Assembly (NCBI RefSeq): GCF_030272615.1
Contig: NC_081411.1
Coordinates: forward strand, 159,667,471-159,731,470
DNA from: Cryptomeria japonica
Lineage: Eukaryota; Streptophyta; Pinopsida; Cupressales; Cupressaceae
Direction of reading: 5' to 3'
DNA length: 64,000 nucleotides
In this document: piece by piece, positions 34,976 to 45,205 of the stretch
Layout of the letters: the number at the start of each line of letters is the position of its first letter
How positions within the stretch are numbered: the first letter of the stretch is position 1
Translations under genes and position numbers: made by a program
Notes under the pieces: model-generated
The model's input: the letters and a program-made list of their open reading frames with translations, nothing else
Told to the model about the DNA's origin: nothing
Database searches by the model: none

Positions 34976-36328
34976 ATGGAAGGTTATAAAAAATCTCAGA
35001 GAATTATGTATCTACAAGAAGAGTTGGATCATGCTAATCAAGTGATTGCAGACATGTAGAGACAAATGCAAAAATCATTGAAAGTGAGAAGAAGATTATC
35101 TGATGATTTACAGGACTCTCAAGAGCTAGTTGAACAAATTGAAACATCATCTGAGAACAATATATCTGAAGAGACTGAAGAGATGATTGGACAACTGAAA
35201 GAAAAGAACAAAGCACTGACTGATCAGCTAAAAGCAATGAAAAGAGGACATGATCATTTCAGCACACAGATGACTAAAAATCTTGATGCATTGAGGACAG
35301 CCGAGGATAAAGTAAGAGATCTAGAAAGAGAAAAACAACAACTTGAAGCATTAGTATATGAAAAGAATGAAGAAATCACAAGGTTGACTGGAATTCAAAG
35401 TAATCTATCAGATCAATTAGGTTATGCACATCATGAAGCAAATCTGAAGGATGATGAGAATCAAGCATTGAAACTTGAAGTATCAAGGTTGACTAATGAA
35501 CTTGAAACAGAAAAGAAATCCAAGGAAATACTAAAAAGGAGTTATGAAGCATCAAAGATGTTGGATGAGCAGCTGAATACAAGAAGACCCAACAAATATG
35601 CAGGACTCGGTTACAAAGGAAAAGACTCTACTGAGAAGGGAATTCATACAACCGAGAGAGGAGAATCATCAAACCAAGTTGGAAATAAGAAGAATATCAT
35701 AAGAAAGAAGCCTATTTGCAACTACTGTGGAAATCAAGGTCATATTGCTAACTTGTGCCAAATCAGAAAAGGTAAGCAACCAGATGTCACTAAGTCTAAT
35801 GGTTATTGTTACAATTGCAATAAATATGGTCACACATCTAATCAATGTAGGACAAAGACTGTTAACAATTATTAGAAGGCAAAATTCAAAGGGTTTTGTC
35901 AAAACTGCAATAGATATGGACATAGTACCGAGAAGTGTTGGTTTAATCAAAAGAACTATATGTGGTCTGTACACTGAGCAAATGCTAGAAGTTACCAAAC
36001 TCACATAGATCCTTACCGACAGTATTCTACAGTACCATGGGATTACAATACAAGGATATGGTGTGATAATTGTGGAAGATATGGACATATAAGTGCCAAC
36101 TACTTTATAAGGTTTGGAATGAACAACCGAAGATCATGGAGAAATCCTAGTATGGCATGTTTTCATTGTCACAAGATTGGACACTTGGCTAGAGATTGCA
36201 GAGATCAACCTAGAGGAGATAATGGAGAAATAAAAGACAAATTACAGATGATTTGGAAAAAGAAGGAAATTGTGTCAAATGAAGAAAGCACCTTACCTAC
36301 TGAGTTAGGTGCACCTATTCCAAATTAA
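34976..36328 (+). pseudogene. Element A first protein: coiled coil plus five CCHC knuckles
   Basis: 451 codons from ATG 34976, with stops at codon 28 (TAG 35057), at TAG 35873-35875 and at a TGA near 35,975, then open to TAA 36328. Residues about 10-200 are nearly all charged heptad-like coiled coil (LRTAEDKVRDLEREKQQLEALVYEK and similar). Then come CNYCGNQGHIANLC, CYNCNKYGHTSNQC, CQNCNRYGHSTEKC, a fourth CDNCGRYGHISANY whose last Cys has become Tyr, and CFHCHKIGHLARDC. The position fits Gag, and knuckles bind RNA. I do not see the capsid (UBN2-like) domain of Copia Gag. Sirevirus Gags are known to have a coiled coil before the knuckle, so this may be a Gag that lost its capsid part (inference). 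Confidence 0.75.
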
Positions 36329-36860
36329 TCGGTAAAGGTATGAAGGGACTGCTTTCTTTCAAAGGTTAAATCGTAACAGTTCCTATTTCATCCTGTACTT
36401 AATTCAAAATATGCATAATTAAAGATGCATTAGGAAATTTGGAATTTCATCAAGTCTTTTTGAGCAATAGTCAAGTCGGTAAAAACAGGAAGTCTATCTA
36501 GGTTGTAAATACAGGAAGACTGGCTACTCGGTAAAAGCAAAAATTGGTTTAAGGGAATCGAGTGCATTTAATGTCTTTTGACCTAACTGCACGAAGCCCG
36601 ATGAGGTACAATGAATACTTAAAGCTATTGTGCGGTCATTTTACACTTACCAAGTTTTCAAGAGAGCAGAGCAAAGCGATTCAAAGGCCATAAAACCACC
36701 TCCCGAGAAAATTCAAAGGTATTTACATCAATCACATCGCATTATCAAGTTAGTTTACCGAACATATCAAGTTGATATTATTTGCTAAGTAGAAAGCGTC
36801 TATCGTTTGAAAGTCTTCAAACCCTAAGGATCTTTTGTTAGTATTTATCTGAAATCTGCA
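36329..36860 (+). other. Element A spacer between the two reading frames
   Basis: No frame of note. It contains several TCGGTAAA motifs and is conserved in copy B (51,397-51,927). It could hold an internal promoter or leader for the second protein; nothing shows this directly. Confidence 0.4.
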
Positions 36861-39800
36861 ATGGCACCTAAGATCCAGAATCCCGTTGTTGTTGAGAACA
36901 TCGAAAAGCCCTCACTGAAATACTCTTTAACTCCCAAAATTACATCTGAACTGGATGACAAAACTGCATTTTCACTCATTCTGGATAGAGTTTTATTAGT
37001 TAAGGATCTGAGATTCTTCACTAAGTGTCAAGTTGAAGAACTAGGTCATGTTGAGATCAAAGACACATATGATGAATTGTGTACCGATGGTAAAATGGAT
37101 AGCAAATATGAACACATCAAAATCAAGGGATTGACCAAAGCCCTAACCTATCCCCATGTATTCAAACCCCAGTGGGTCAAGTTTGTTCTAAGCAGAGTTC
37201 ATGATGACTTCATGTGGCTAGAAGAGCAACCATTTAAGATCACCAAGGAAATCATTCATTTGATCACCGGTTACCCTATTTATGATCATGCCCGAGCTCA
37301 GAAAATGATATCACAGAAGGAATTGATCAGTTTAACCGGAGTAGAATCTGATTGCAGAGGACTGAAAATGTACAATGTCATAGATGCAGGGCTAAAGTTT
37401 GCCATTAGAGTAATAGGTTATTGTTTCTTCCAATCAGCAAGGGAAAACAGTGTACCCTGTGCAACAGTAGACTTAGCTTATAAAATTGTAAAGAAAGGCA
37501 TGAAAATTGATTTATGTGAGGTATTGTTGAAAAACCTGTTTGAGAATCTCAATACCATAAGGAAGCCAAAGAAGAACAATTCAGCTAATACACTAAAGTT
37601 TGGATCACTATTAATATGCATATTTTTCTATTTTGAGAAATTCTTTCCATCAATCGGTAAAGTTGTTTGGGAGCTACACCAACCAATCACCCATCAAATC
37701 AATGACTTCATCAAGAATCTAGGTGATAATTTTAATGATATTATGGATGACTATGTCAACAAGTTCCAAGAAAAGATGCATAACAGGTACCAAATTCTAC
37801 CCAAGCTAGTGGAGAAATACAAGGATGACATATGTTTTGAAGTAGACACCGATTACTGCTATGTTAATGCTGTGGAACCGAGAAATCAATCTTTAACACC
37901 TATGGGTTACGAGATTGATTTTGACATCACACAACAACAAATAGATGCTTTTCTGACATTACCAAGGCATGCTACCAAGCTGAGGTATGGAACATATGAA
38001 GAAGTTAAGGAAAAGGTAATAATGAGCATTGTAGTACCCAAGGCTACAAGGAAGGCAACAAAGATGATTAAGACATTAACAGAGAAATTTGGAGAAGGTT
38101 CTTCCTCCACACCTGTCAAGGGCACTATAGTAATCACCGAAGAGGAATCTGAAGCCCAAGAGGCAGCTATAACACTGAGCACTGAATTGCCTAAGGGGAA
38201 AGTGTTGAAAAGAAAGAAACATGATACATCAAAAGTATCATCGACTCCTCCAACAAAGCGACCTAACACAAGAGCATCTGCAACATCACCGAGTAAGAAA
38301 ATAAAGAGTGTTGCCACACCCAAGGTAACAAAAACTTACAAGAAATCTACTCGGAGACTCATTTTGACTAAAGAGTCTCGTGACACTGAATCTGAAGATG
38401 CAAGCAAATTTCAAATTGTCAAGAGCAAAAAGGTAAATGTACATAGTGTTGAAAATTTTTGTGCTAATCTAAAGCAATATGGTGGATTTGGAGCATTCAG
38501 ATATGTTAAGTATGAATCCAGATCTGATGATGAAAAGAGACAAATAGAAGAAGCTGTCATCTGCACACTATTCAAATTTCGATTGGTCCCATTGGAATTA
38601 TCTAAGTCACTTCCAAATGAGTTATATTTGCATATTGACAACATGTGGAAGTATGCCATGGACTTGGAGAAACAGATGAGAGAAAGAAGTTTGGTATATC
38701 TTTTCCCAGACATGTCGGTAGATGAGATCACCGAACATATGAAAAATTGCCACACAAAATTCCTAGTCAAGCAAAGAGCTTTGAAATTGATGAATGGCCT
38801 TTACTTGGATGTAGAGAATGAGACCAAGGAAAAATGGTAGGAAATATTTTGCATCAAGAATGCTGGTGAACAAGCTGAAGTTGAAATAGTTGATGTCACT
38901 GAGCAAGATCCTGATATCACCAAGCAAGACCCTACTGACACTATTCAAGTAGATGAGGATATCATGGACACCGAGGCACCTGAACAGGAAATGATCAAAG
39001 GGAATGCATATGCCAAACTAGTATCCAGTGAGTTAGTTTTGGAGCAAGTTCAGCCCTATCCTCCAATCACTCAGTCTACTACAACCAAGGCCCCTCAAGA
39101 TACTGAACAAGGGACAGAAGGTCTCAAATCTACAGAGGAGAAACTGCTTCTCAGGCCATCGGGGAACAGTCTTCACAAGCTCCTTCTAGCACTGAAAATG
39201 TTACATCTGAGACCCCAAGCACTAAAGCACCGAAGGACACAACAAAGGCTACATCAGAGGCTAAAGAAATCGACCAAAGTGTTGCCTCTACCGAGCAACC
39301 TACCGAGGGTCAACAAGCCTCACAAGCCATTGTTTTAGTTCAACCGATGAAAGGTAAAGAAAAGAAGATGAAAAAGCTTAGTTTCAAATTGGATTTGTCA
39401 AAACCAATAGTGTTTCCCAATGTTGATATATCCAAATTAAAAGGGCAAGCACTCATTGAATTCGGTGAACTATGCAAAGCCAAAGTTGAATAGGAGAAGC
39501 AAATGGCTATTCAAAAGAAAAATAAAGTACAAGTCAGAAGGTGAAAGAACTCTTAACCGATATGCTACTTGAAGCTACAGTAACCAAAGATGCAGTCATC
39601 CACATTCAATTGGATGAACTCCTAACCAAGATAGAGACATCTAGAGTAGATGCATCCGAATATTTGAGCAAGTTAAAAGACAAGGAGCTCACTGCAAAAA
39701 TGATTGAAGAGGTACAGAAAGCTATTGCCATTGGCAAAGTTAAACTTATCAAATTTATTGCTGAGTTAACCCCTCAACTCAAGCACATTCTTTATTTATT

Positions 39801-40221
39801 TCAGAAACTCTGTACATTTTCTCTATTCATTAAGGACATCAATAATAAAACAGAAGTATTTGAGAAAGGGATCACTGATCTCTCTAATAAGTTGACCACT
39901 GAGCCACATTCCATTCAGAATTTTTATACCAAGCTACAACAGCTCATGGCTCAACAATTGGAACTAAGGAATGAAGAACACAAGATAAGGATGGACATAA
40001 TGACACTTCAAACATTATTCCTTCCTCATCTTTCATCCGTCCAAGAGCAGATCAACAAAGCTACCTCCCTATCCACTCAGCAAGAGGGAAGCACCTTAGA
40101 TGGACTAATCTCACTGTTAGCTAACATTACAACTCAAAATTCACTTATGAACAGTGTTAAGGATGCCCTCTTTGTCACCCTTACCGATGCAAAGACAAAG
40201 TACAAATCCATTTTTGACTAG
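36861..40221 (+). pseudogene. Element A second protein: unknown, about 1,120 codons, decayed
   Basis: Starts ATG 36861 (MAPKIQNPVV) and is open to TAG 38838; it continues in frame to a one-base deletion near 39,136, and then in other frames to TAG 40219. N-terminal about 400 residues: a globular, tryptophan-containing domain (VLLVKDLRFFTK, KALTYPHVFKPQWVKFVLSRVHDDFMWLEEQPFKITKEIIHLITGYPIYDH in segments, FGSLLICIFFYFEKFFPSIGKVVW). Next a basic S/T/P-rich linker (KRKKHDTSKVSS, KRPNTRA, KKIKSV) that could be a nuclear localisation signal. Then an E/T/Q-rich segment and a C-terminal helical, probably coiled-coil part (39,541-40,221). No pol motif is present. The line about entering a CCCG/ITGYP context recalls unnamed ORFs of plant LTR elements. 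Function unknown. Confidence 0.7.
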
Positions 40222-40263
40222 TTGCCACCATCGAATGGTAACTAAGTTTAGTTGTTTGTCAAA

Positions 40264-40595
40264 AAGGGGAAGTGAGTATCTTATCAAAGTATACAGGGGA
40301 ATGTAGTATACAGGGGGAGTATATACCAAGTAGAACAAAGTATTCAAATGCAGAGTCAATTTTGACAGAGAATAGAATAGTGAACCGAGCAGTTATCACA
40401 AAACATTGATCATCGAGCATGCAAAATCAGAGTTTTGTACAGTATAGTGATAAGGGGAGTATATCTAAATATACTATTTCATTGACTAATGTATATGCTG
40501 TCAGTTTTGTCAAATTTTGTAAGTATATAGATTTTTGAGCTATGACTTTGAAAGTAGTTTTGTCAAACATCTCAACTAATGTCAAAAGGGGAGAT
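40264..40595 (+). other. Element A multiple polypurine motifs and final polypurine tract
   Basis: AAAAAGGGGAAGTGAG (40,261), ACAGGGGAATG (40,293), ACAGGGGGAGTA (40,309), TAAGGGGAGTA (40,451) and the terminal AAAAGGGGAGAT (40,584-40,595) just before the 3' LTR. Repeated polypurine motifs upstream of the 3' LTR are a known Sirevirus hallmark. Confidence 0.7.
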
Positions 40596-40628
40596 TGTTA
40601 CTACTTATTAAGTTGCCATTAGTTTTAT

Positions 40629-41725
40629 GGGTGAACTCACAATAATGGTTCCCACTTTTTTGCCACTTTTGACACTGAGATGTACATTTTTAAAATAATC
40701 TTCAACTTCCGAGAACTATAACTTTTAAACTATTAAAAATTTGAAGATGATGTAAATTAGTGATTTCTAGCATTTTGTTTGTAGATTCTATATACATTTT
40801 TTTCAAATTTTTTTGAAGGATTTTTAAAAAAAATTTCCATCTCCCTCGAAAAGTAGTTTTTTACAACAAACTACATTTTTTAAGAGTGATGTGCCTCCCG
40901 AAACGCATAACTTTTTTTCTATAAATGATAAAAACTCAATTCTTTCGAATTTTGGTTTGTAACATCAATATCCAGGGCTTGCATTTGGTTTTATAGTGAT
41001 ATGTTCAATATTTTTCATTTTATAAAGTTTTGAAGTCCGACTAGTCATAATTCAAACATAGGTTTGCGTTTGAACACATAACTTGTTCTATATAAATCGA
41101 AATTCAATTTATTTTTTTTTGTTAGAAAGAAGACATCAATACCAAGGGCATAGATATTTTTCAGAATTTTTTTGAGTTAGTTTCTTATTTTTCCCAATGT
41201 GTTGAACAGAGAAGTTCATGTTCGGTGAAAAACCAATTTTTAATAAAATTAAAAAATCAAGAACATAATAAATTCAAAATATAACAAAATTATATTCGTT
41301 GGAAAGCTTGCTTCGAGTACTACCATCTAATATTTTTGGGTTATCAAGATTATTTCATTCGTGCATTGAACCAGAGCTCTGAAGTCATTAATTCTTGAGA
41401 ACTCTGAAATATTTTGGGAGAAACTTCTAATTTTTGGGGTTCGAACGAACACGAGTTCGATTGGATTGGGTTCGCTCAAACCAAAATGAGTTTGAGCGAA
41501 CCCCCATTCGCTCGAACAAGTGAGCTCGATTTTGGCATGCCCGATGTTCGAGCGAACCCACTCGATGTTCGAGCGAACCCAACTGAACAGTTTGGTTCGC
41601 TCGGACTCCCAGGGGTAGTCCGAGCGAACATTTGTATTTCGCTCGAACATTGGCAAATCCAAAATTCCCACTTTCACCAAATTCCTTCGTTGGCAAAAGT
41701 GGGAACCAGCTTTGTGAATTCACCC
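40629..41725. mobile_element. Inverted-repeat DNA transposon (MITE-like), 1,097 bp
   Basis: Left end GGGTGAACTCACAA and right end, reversed, GGGTGAATTCACAA, with imperfect similarity continuing inward (TGGTTCCCACTTTT in both) to about 36 bp. TTAT lies on both sides (40,625-40,628 and 41,726-41,729). The same LTR position is uninterrupted at 25,380 and 55,705, giving two empty sites that confirm the ends. There is no transposase. A three-base TTA duplication with one extra T on the element is an equal reading and would suit the Harbinger/Tourist group; I leave the superfamily open. Confidence 0.88.
41438..41652. repeat. Cluster of TTCGAGCGAAC / GTTCGCTCGAA inverted units
   Basis: Within the inverted-repeat transposon, about ten copies or variants of the near-palindromic TTCGAGCGAA in both orientations (for example 41,549, 41,568, 41,597, 41,628, 41,639). 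It is GC-richer than its surroundings and able to form several stems. Confidence 0.75.
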
Positions 41726-42866
41726 TTATATCCAAAGTCATTCTATATACTCTAGTCAGTTATCTCTACCGAAACATTCAGTCGGTATGCACAGAATAGT
41801 CGGTTAAAGAAGAAAATAGTCACAGAGCCTAGTATACACCAAGCTGTCTACCGAGCAGCAACAATGATACACTGAGTTGATATACACCGAGTGAAATGTT
41901 TTACAAGATTCATTGAACCTAGACACACATGTGGAAATGTGTTATAAGATCGAGGAGCAAGAGAACCATTATCACATTGGGAAATATACTTAAGGATTGT
42001 GTATGATTTTGAGGTCATCTAACCAATGAAATATTTTGTATGGTTATTCATTCGATAAATCATGTTTGTAAGATCAAAGCAATGAATCAGATCACCAACA
42101 TAAGAGATCTATTTATACATCATGGATTAAAGATAACAGTGTGATAGAGAGAGATATATAGAGGTGTATGAAGCAAGATGTGTGTGATACATAAGAAAGC
42201 ACTGAGTGTTATGACTATTACAGAGACACAGAAGTCACCGAGAACGATTTCAAAGAACGGTCAAAGAACAGAGTAAACAGAAGGGTTTACCGAGTTATTC
42301 TATGGGTTACCGAGGTATGCTATAAGCAAGGTAATATCATTTTGAGCACATAGAATCTGCTATAACATTTCAGATGTAAAGTTGCAGATATTTGTAATGA
42401 TTTATTGTAATATTTTGAAGTTGTAAGAGAAACCTTTAACAAGGTAAAAGACTCTAACAAAGTCTAAAAATTGTAAAGCCTTTAACTAGGTGTAGCATTT
42501 AGAATAAGTGTTGTAAAATCCTTTAGCAAGGTAGATCTAACGATCTTGATACTCCTAACAGGGTAAGCTATCAGAAATAACTGAACATGTAGCTCTAACC
42601 GAGCACTCTTTATTATTGCAGTAGTGAAGTTGTGGGTGCCATCCCCACCGCAGTTTTTCTCTCTAACCAAGAGTTTTTGCGTAATCAAAATATATGAGTT
42701 ATGGAGTGAATCATGTATGATTGTTATTTATTTGTTTTAGCTTTATGTTATGTTGCAGCAGTTTTTGGTTTATGCATAACAGTAAAGATATTGTTGTTAA
42801 AATGTTTTGAAGTATTGATTCACCCCTCCCCTCTCAGTACATTAGCTTTCCATATTGGGCCTAACA

Positions 42867-42871
42867 AATAG
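42867..42871 (+). repeat. Target-site duplication of element A, right
   Basis: AATAG, matching 25,335-25,339. It is followed by a (GA)n run that is longer here than in copy B. Confidence 0.85.
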
Positions 42872-43992
42872 ATAGAGAGAGAGAGAGAGGGTGAGAATGC
42901 TCATGCCACATCCATAGCCTACCATCCAACATTGGATCCAATAATTTGTCTATCATCCATATTGATATCACCAACAATAACATATGTGAATGTTTTAGAG
43001 GCCACCATTACAAATATACCCTTTAAAAGAAAAGGAAAGGTTTGAAAAAGGTGAAAGAAAAAATATGTGCATGCAATGTTGAGTGGAGTGAATTTTAGGG
43101 ATATAATTATAGTAATGCTATCTTTTATTGCATAGAAATTGTGATTTTTCATTTATTTAGTAGACAATTTATAAGTTAATGTTAACATGAGATTAGAGAC
43201 AAATTTTTGAATTAAAAATATATTAGGTATGGTTTCTTATAATATTTGGGTTTAAAAAAAAAATTTCTCTTTAATTTTCCTATTAGCTAGACCTTAGGGA
43301 AAACCCCACTTTTCCTTGTAGAGCATAAGGTTAAAGCTAATTTTATTCACTCACAAGAATTAGTCCACTCACAATGTTGTCTAAGCATAATCCCTACCCA
43401 CTGCCTTTGTTAATAAATTAGAAACTTTAAAAGTTATGGTATAAGTATTTAAGATTTGTGAATATATGTGTTTTAGACCAAACACATTAAAGCTATTGTC
43501 ATAGATGTTTTAATTTGGCTATTATCATCACGGCCTTTGCAACATGGCCATTGAAGAAAGTTTTGTAAGTATGTTCCTTTTCTAATGTATTAACTTTGTA
43601 GCCTATCAACTTACACCTAGATAGTGGTGTCATAGTTAGGGAGAAGAGCGCATGTTGAAAATGGAAATAAAGGTTCTCCTAGTGAGATGATTTTAAACCA
43701 ATTGTTTCCCTAGAGATTAGGTGTGCTCCAAGATATACCACTTTTAGAGGAAAACTGTAGTTTTCTATTATGAAACTAGTTTTACAACCATTACAACATT
43801 TCTATTATTGGTCCTTCAAGAACACATTCAACCTATTTGCTAATAGTGTTTTCTTATTGTCTTTTGATAAAGAGTTTATTTTATAGTAAAATAATATACA
43901 ATTATAAGGCACTCATTTTCTACCATTTATGATAGGATTCGTTAGGCATGGATTCTTACTTTCATGATGATCATTCTAGAGGTACTCTTGCA

Positions 43993-44023
<31 letters not shown>

Positions 44024-44912
44024 CCATTTTCTTCATTTTTTCTATGTTTTAGTGAAGAAGAAAATGATGGAAACACCAAAATATATTTATGTTTTTTAGT
44101 TTACCATGCATCTTATGTAAACCCAAGAACAATTTGTAAGCATCCATGTAAAAATAAGATAGAAATTTTAAGTAATAGAGATTTTGAAAATTATATGAAG
44201 ATTCTTAAGTTTGAGTTAAAAATAATAGATTTATCGTTTGTATAAAAATCCAATCTATTCAGTCTTTCATCATGCTTCAAGACACGATCTACGAATAACT
44301 ATAAATCACTTAGGGAAAAAATGAAGTGAAAACAATGAAAAATATGGATTTGAATAAGATTCTCATATTTTAAGTGCGTTACATATAAAGTGTTTTTAAA
44401 ATAGCACCATGTTGACAAAAGTCCAAATGTAGACAATTGTTAATGCCTTTGTTTAGTTGTTTATATTTTTGGTAGATAACAAGACATGTAGCCAGACATC
44501 ATTAGAGATTAATTTTGTGGAGAAAAAAGATGAGATAACAATGACAAACCTTATCCAAAACTATGAACATGGCCTAGTATACAATATAGGAGAATTTTTT
44601 CCCTCATACAAAACATAGGAAAATCTAATTAGTATGATGCACATACATGACTAAATAGGGTATTAGTAAATTAAAAGGCTCACATAGCTCATTGTATCAT
44701 TTGAAAGATGACCATTATACAATTTCTAATTTAATGAATCTCTCTCCTTATTATTTAAGATTATAGTATAATGATACTTATTGTCTTATGTTATCAAATC
44801 CAATCTACTTCGCTACACTCCATGACCTACACTACATTCCATCTTAAATCCATTTATACTTTAACTTAAAAATCCTTATTTTTACTTTTCAAAATAATTA
44901 TCTATGAGTTGT
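42872..44912. other. Flank of element A, copy A; no gene seen
   Basis: AT-rich sequence with a (TA)n microsatellite near 43,995-44,022. The copy at 56,860-58,900 is closely similar, with microsatellite length differences. The small frames have no recognisable product. Confidence 0.5.
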
Positions 44913-45205
44913 TGTTAGAATGTGTCCTTAGGATTCTTGGCATGGTTTAACAACATCCTATGAGATTCTTGACTAGAATGGTAACAATTTCTTTAACATG
45001 GCTTCTTTTGGGAAGAACAACTAGATCAACTCCCTACAAGTGGTATTAGGAGTAGCATTGCAAGTTCACATCCCCTTGGGTAATGCTAAGGGGGAGATTG
45101 TCAAAACGTGTCCAAGATCCCCCCTTGCGATTTGTGGCATGGTTTAATAGTCTCCTATGAGATCCTTATGAAAGGAAACCGGGTAGCGGAATACAACTTC
45201 CTACA
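44913..45205 (+). mobile_element. TRIM-like mini LTR element, copy A
   Basis: Two short direct repeats: 44,913-45,038 (TGTTAGAATGTGTCC to CTCCCTACA) and 45,099-45,205 (TGTCAAAACGTGTCC to CTTCCTACA). They share GGCATGGTTTAA and CTATGAGAT. Between them are a primer-site-like TGGTATTAGGAG (45,041) and a polypurine-like CTAAGGGGGAGAT (45,086-45,098). This is the layout of a terminal-repeat retrotransposon in miniature. The two repeats are diverged and I find no target-site duplication, so an old copy or chance similarity remains possible. Confidence 0.5.

Larger units (their letters stand above)
25340..42866 (+). mobile_element. Element A: pol-less Copia/Sirevirus-like LTR retrotransposon with nested insertions
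   Basis: The LTRs start TGTTACTACTTATTAAG and end GGGCCTAACA. After removing the insertions they are about 1.19 kb (5') and 1.17 kb (3'). A Copia-type primer binding site follows the 5' LTR, and AAAAGGGGAGAT precedes the 3' LTR. The 5.7 kb internal region encodes a coiled-coil/zinc-knuckle protein and a long unknown protein. I find no protease, integrase, reverse transcriptase or RNase H, so the element would need enzymes in trans. An 8.4 kb element sits in its 5' LTR and a 1.1 kb inverted-repeat element in its 3' LTR. The matching TSD shows that both LTRs belong to one insertion. Confidence 0.9.
40596..42866 (+). repeat. Element A 3' LTR, interrupted by an inverted-repeat transposon
   Basis: Starts TGTTACTACTT and ends CCTAACA. 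Without the insertion at 40,629-41,725 it is about 1.17 kb. It includes TTACCGAG twice (near 42,287 and 42,308). Confidence 0.92.

Noticed and set aside
36861-40221. Calling the second protein of element A an envelope protein
   Set aside because: Some Sireviruses have an env-like gene, but here there is no signal peptide, no clear transmembrane pair and no pol upstream. The basic linker suggests a nuclear or RNA-related role instead.
41414-41755. Overlapping open frames on both strands in the right part of the inverted-repeat transposon
   Set aside because: The repeated TTCGAGCGAAC units lack stops in several frames. The frames cross the transposon end into LTR sequence and show no domain.
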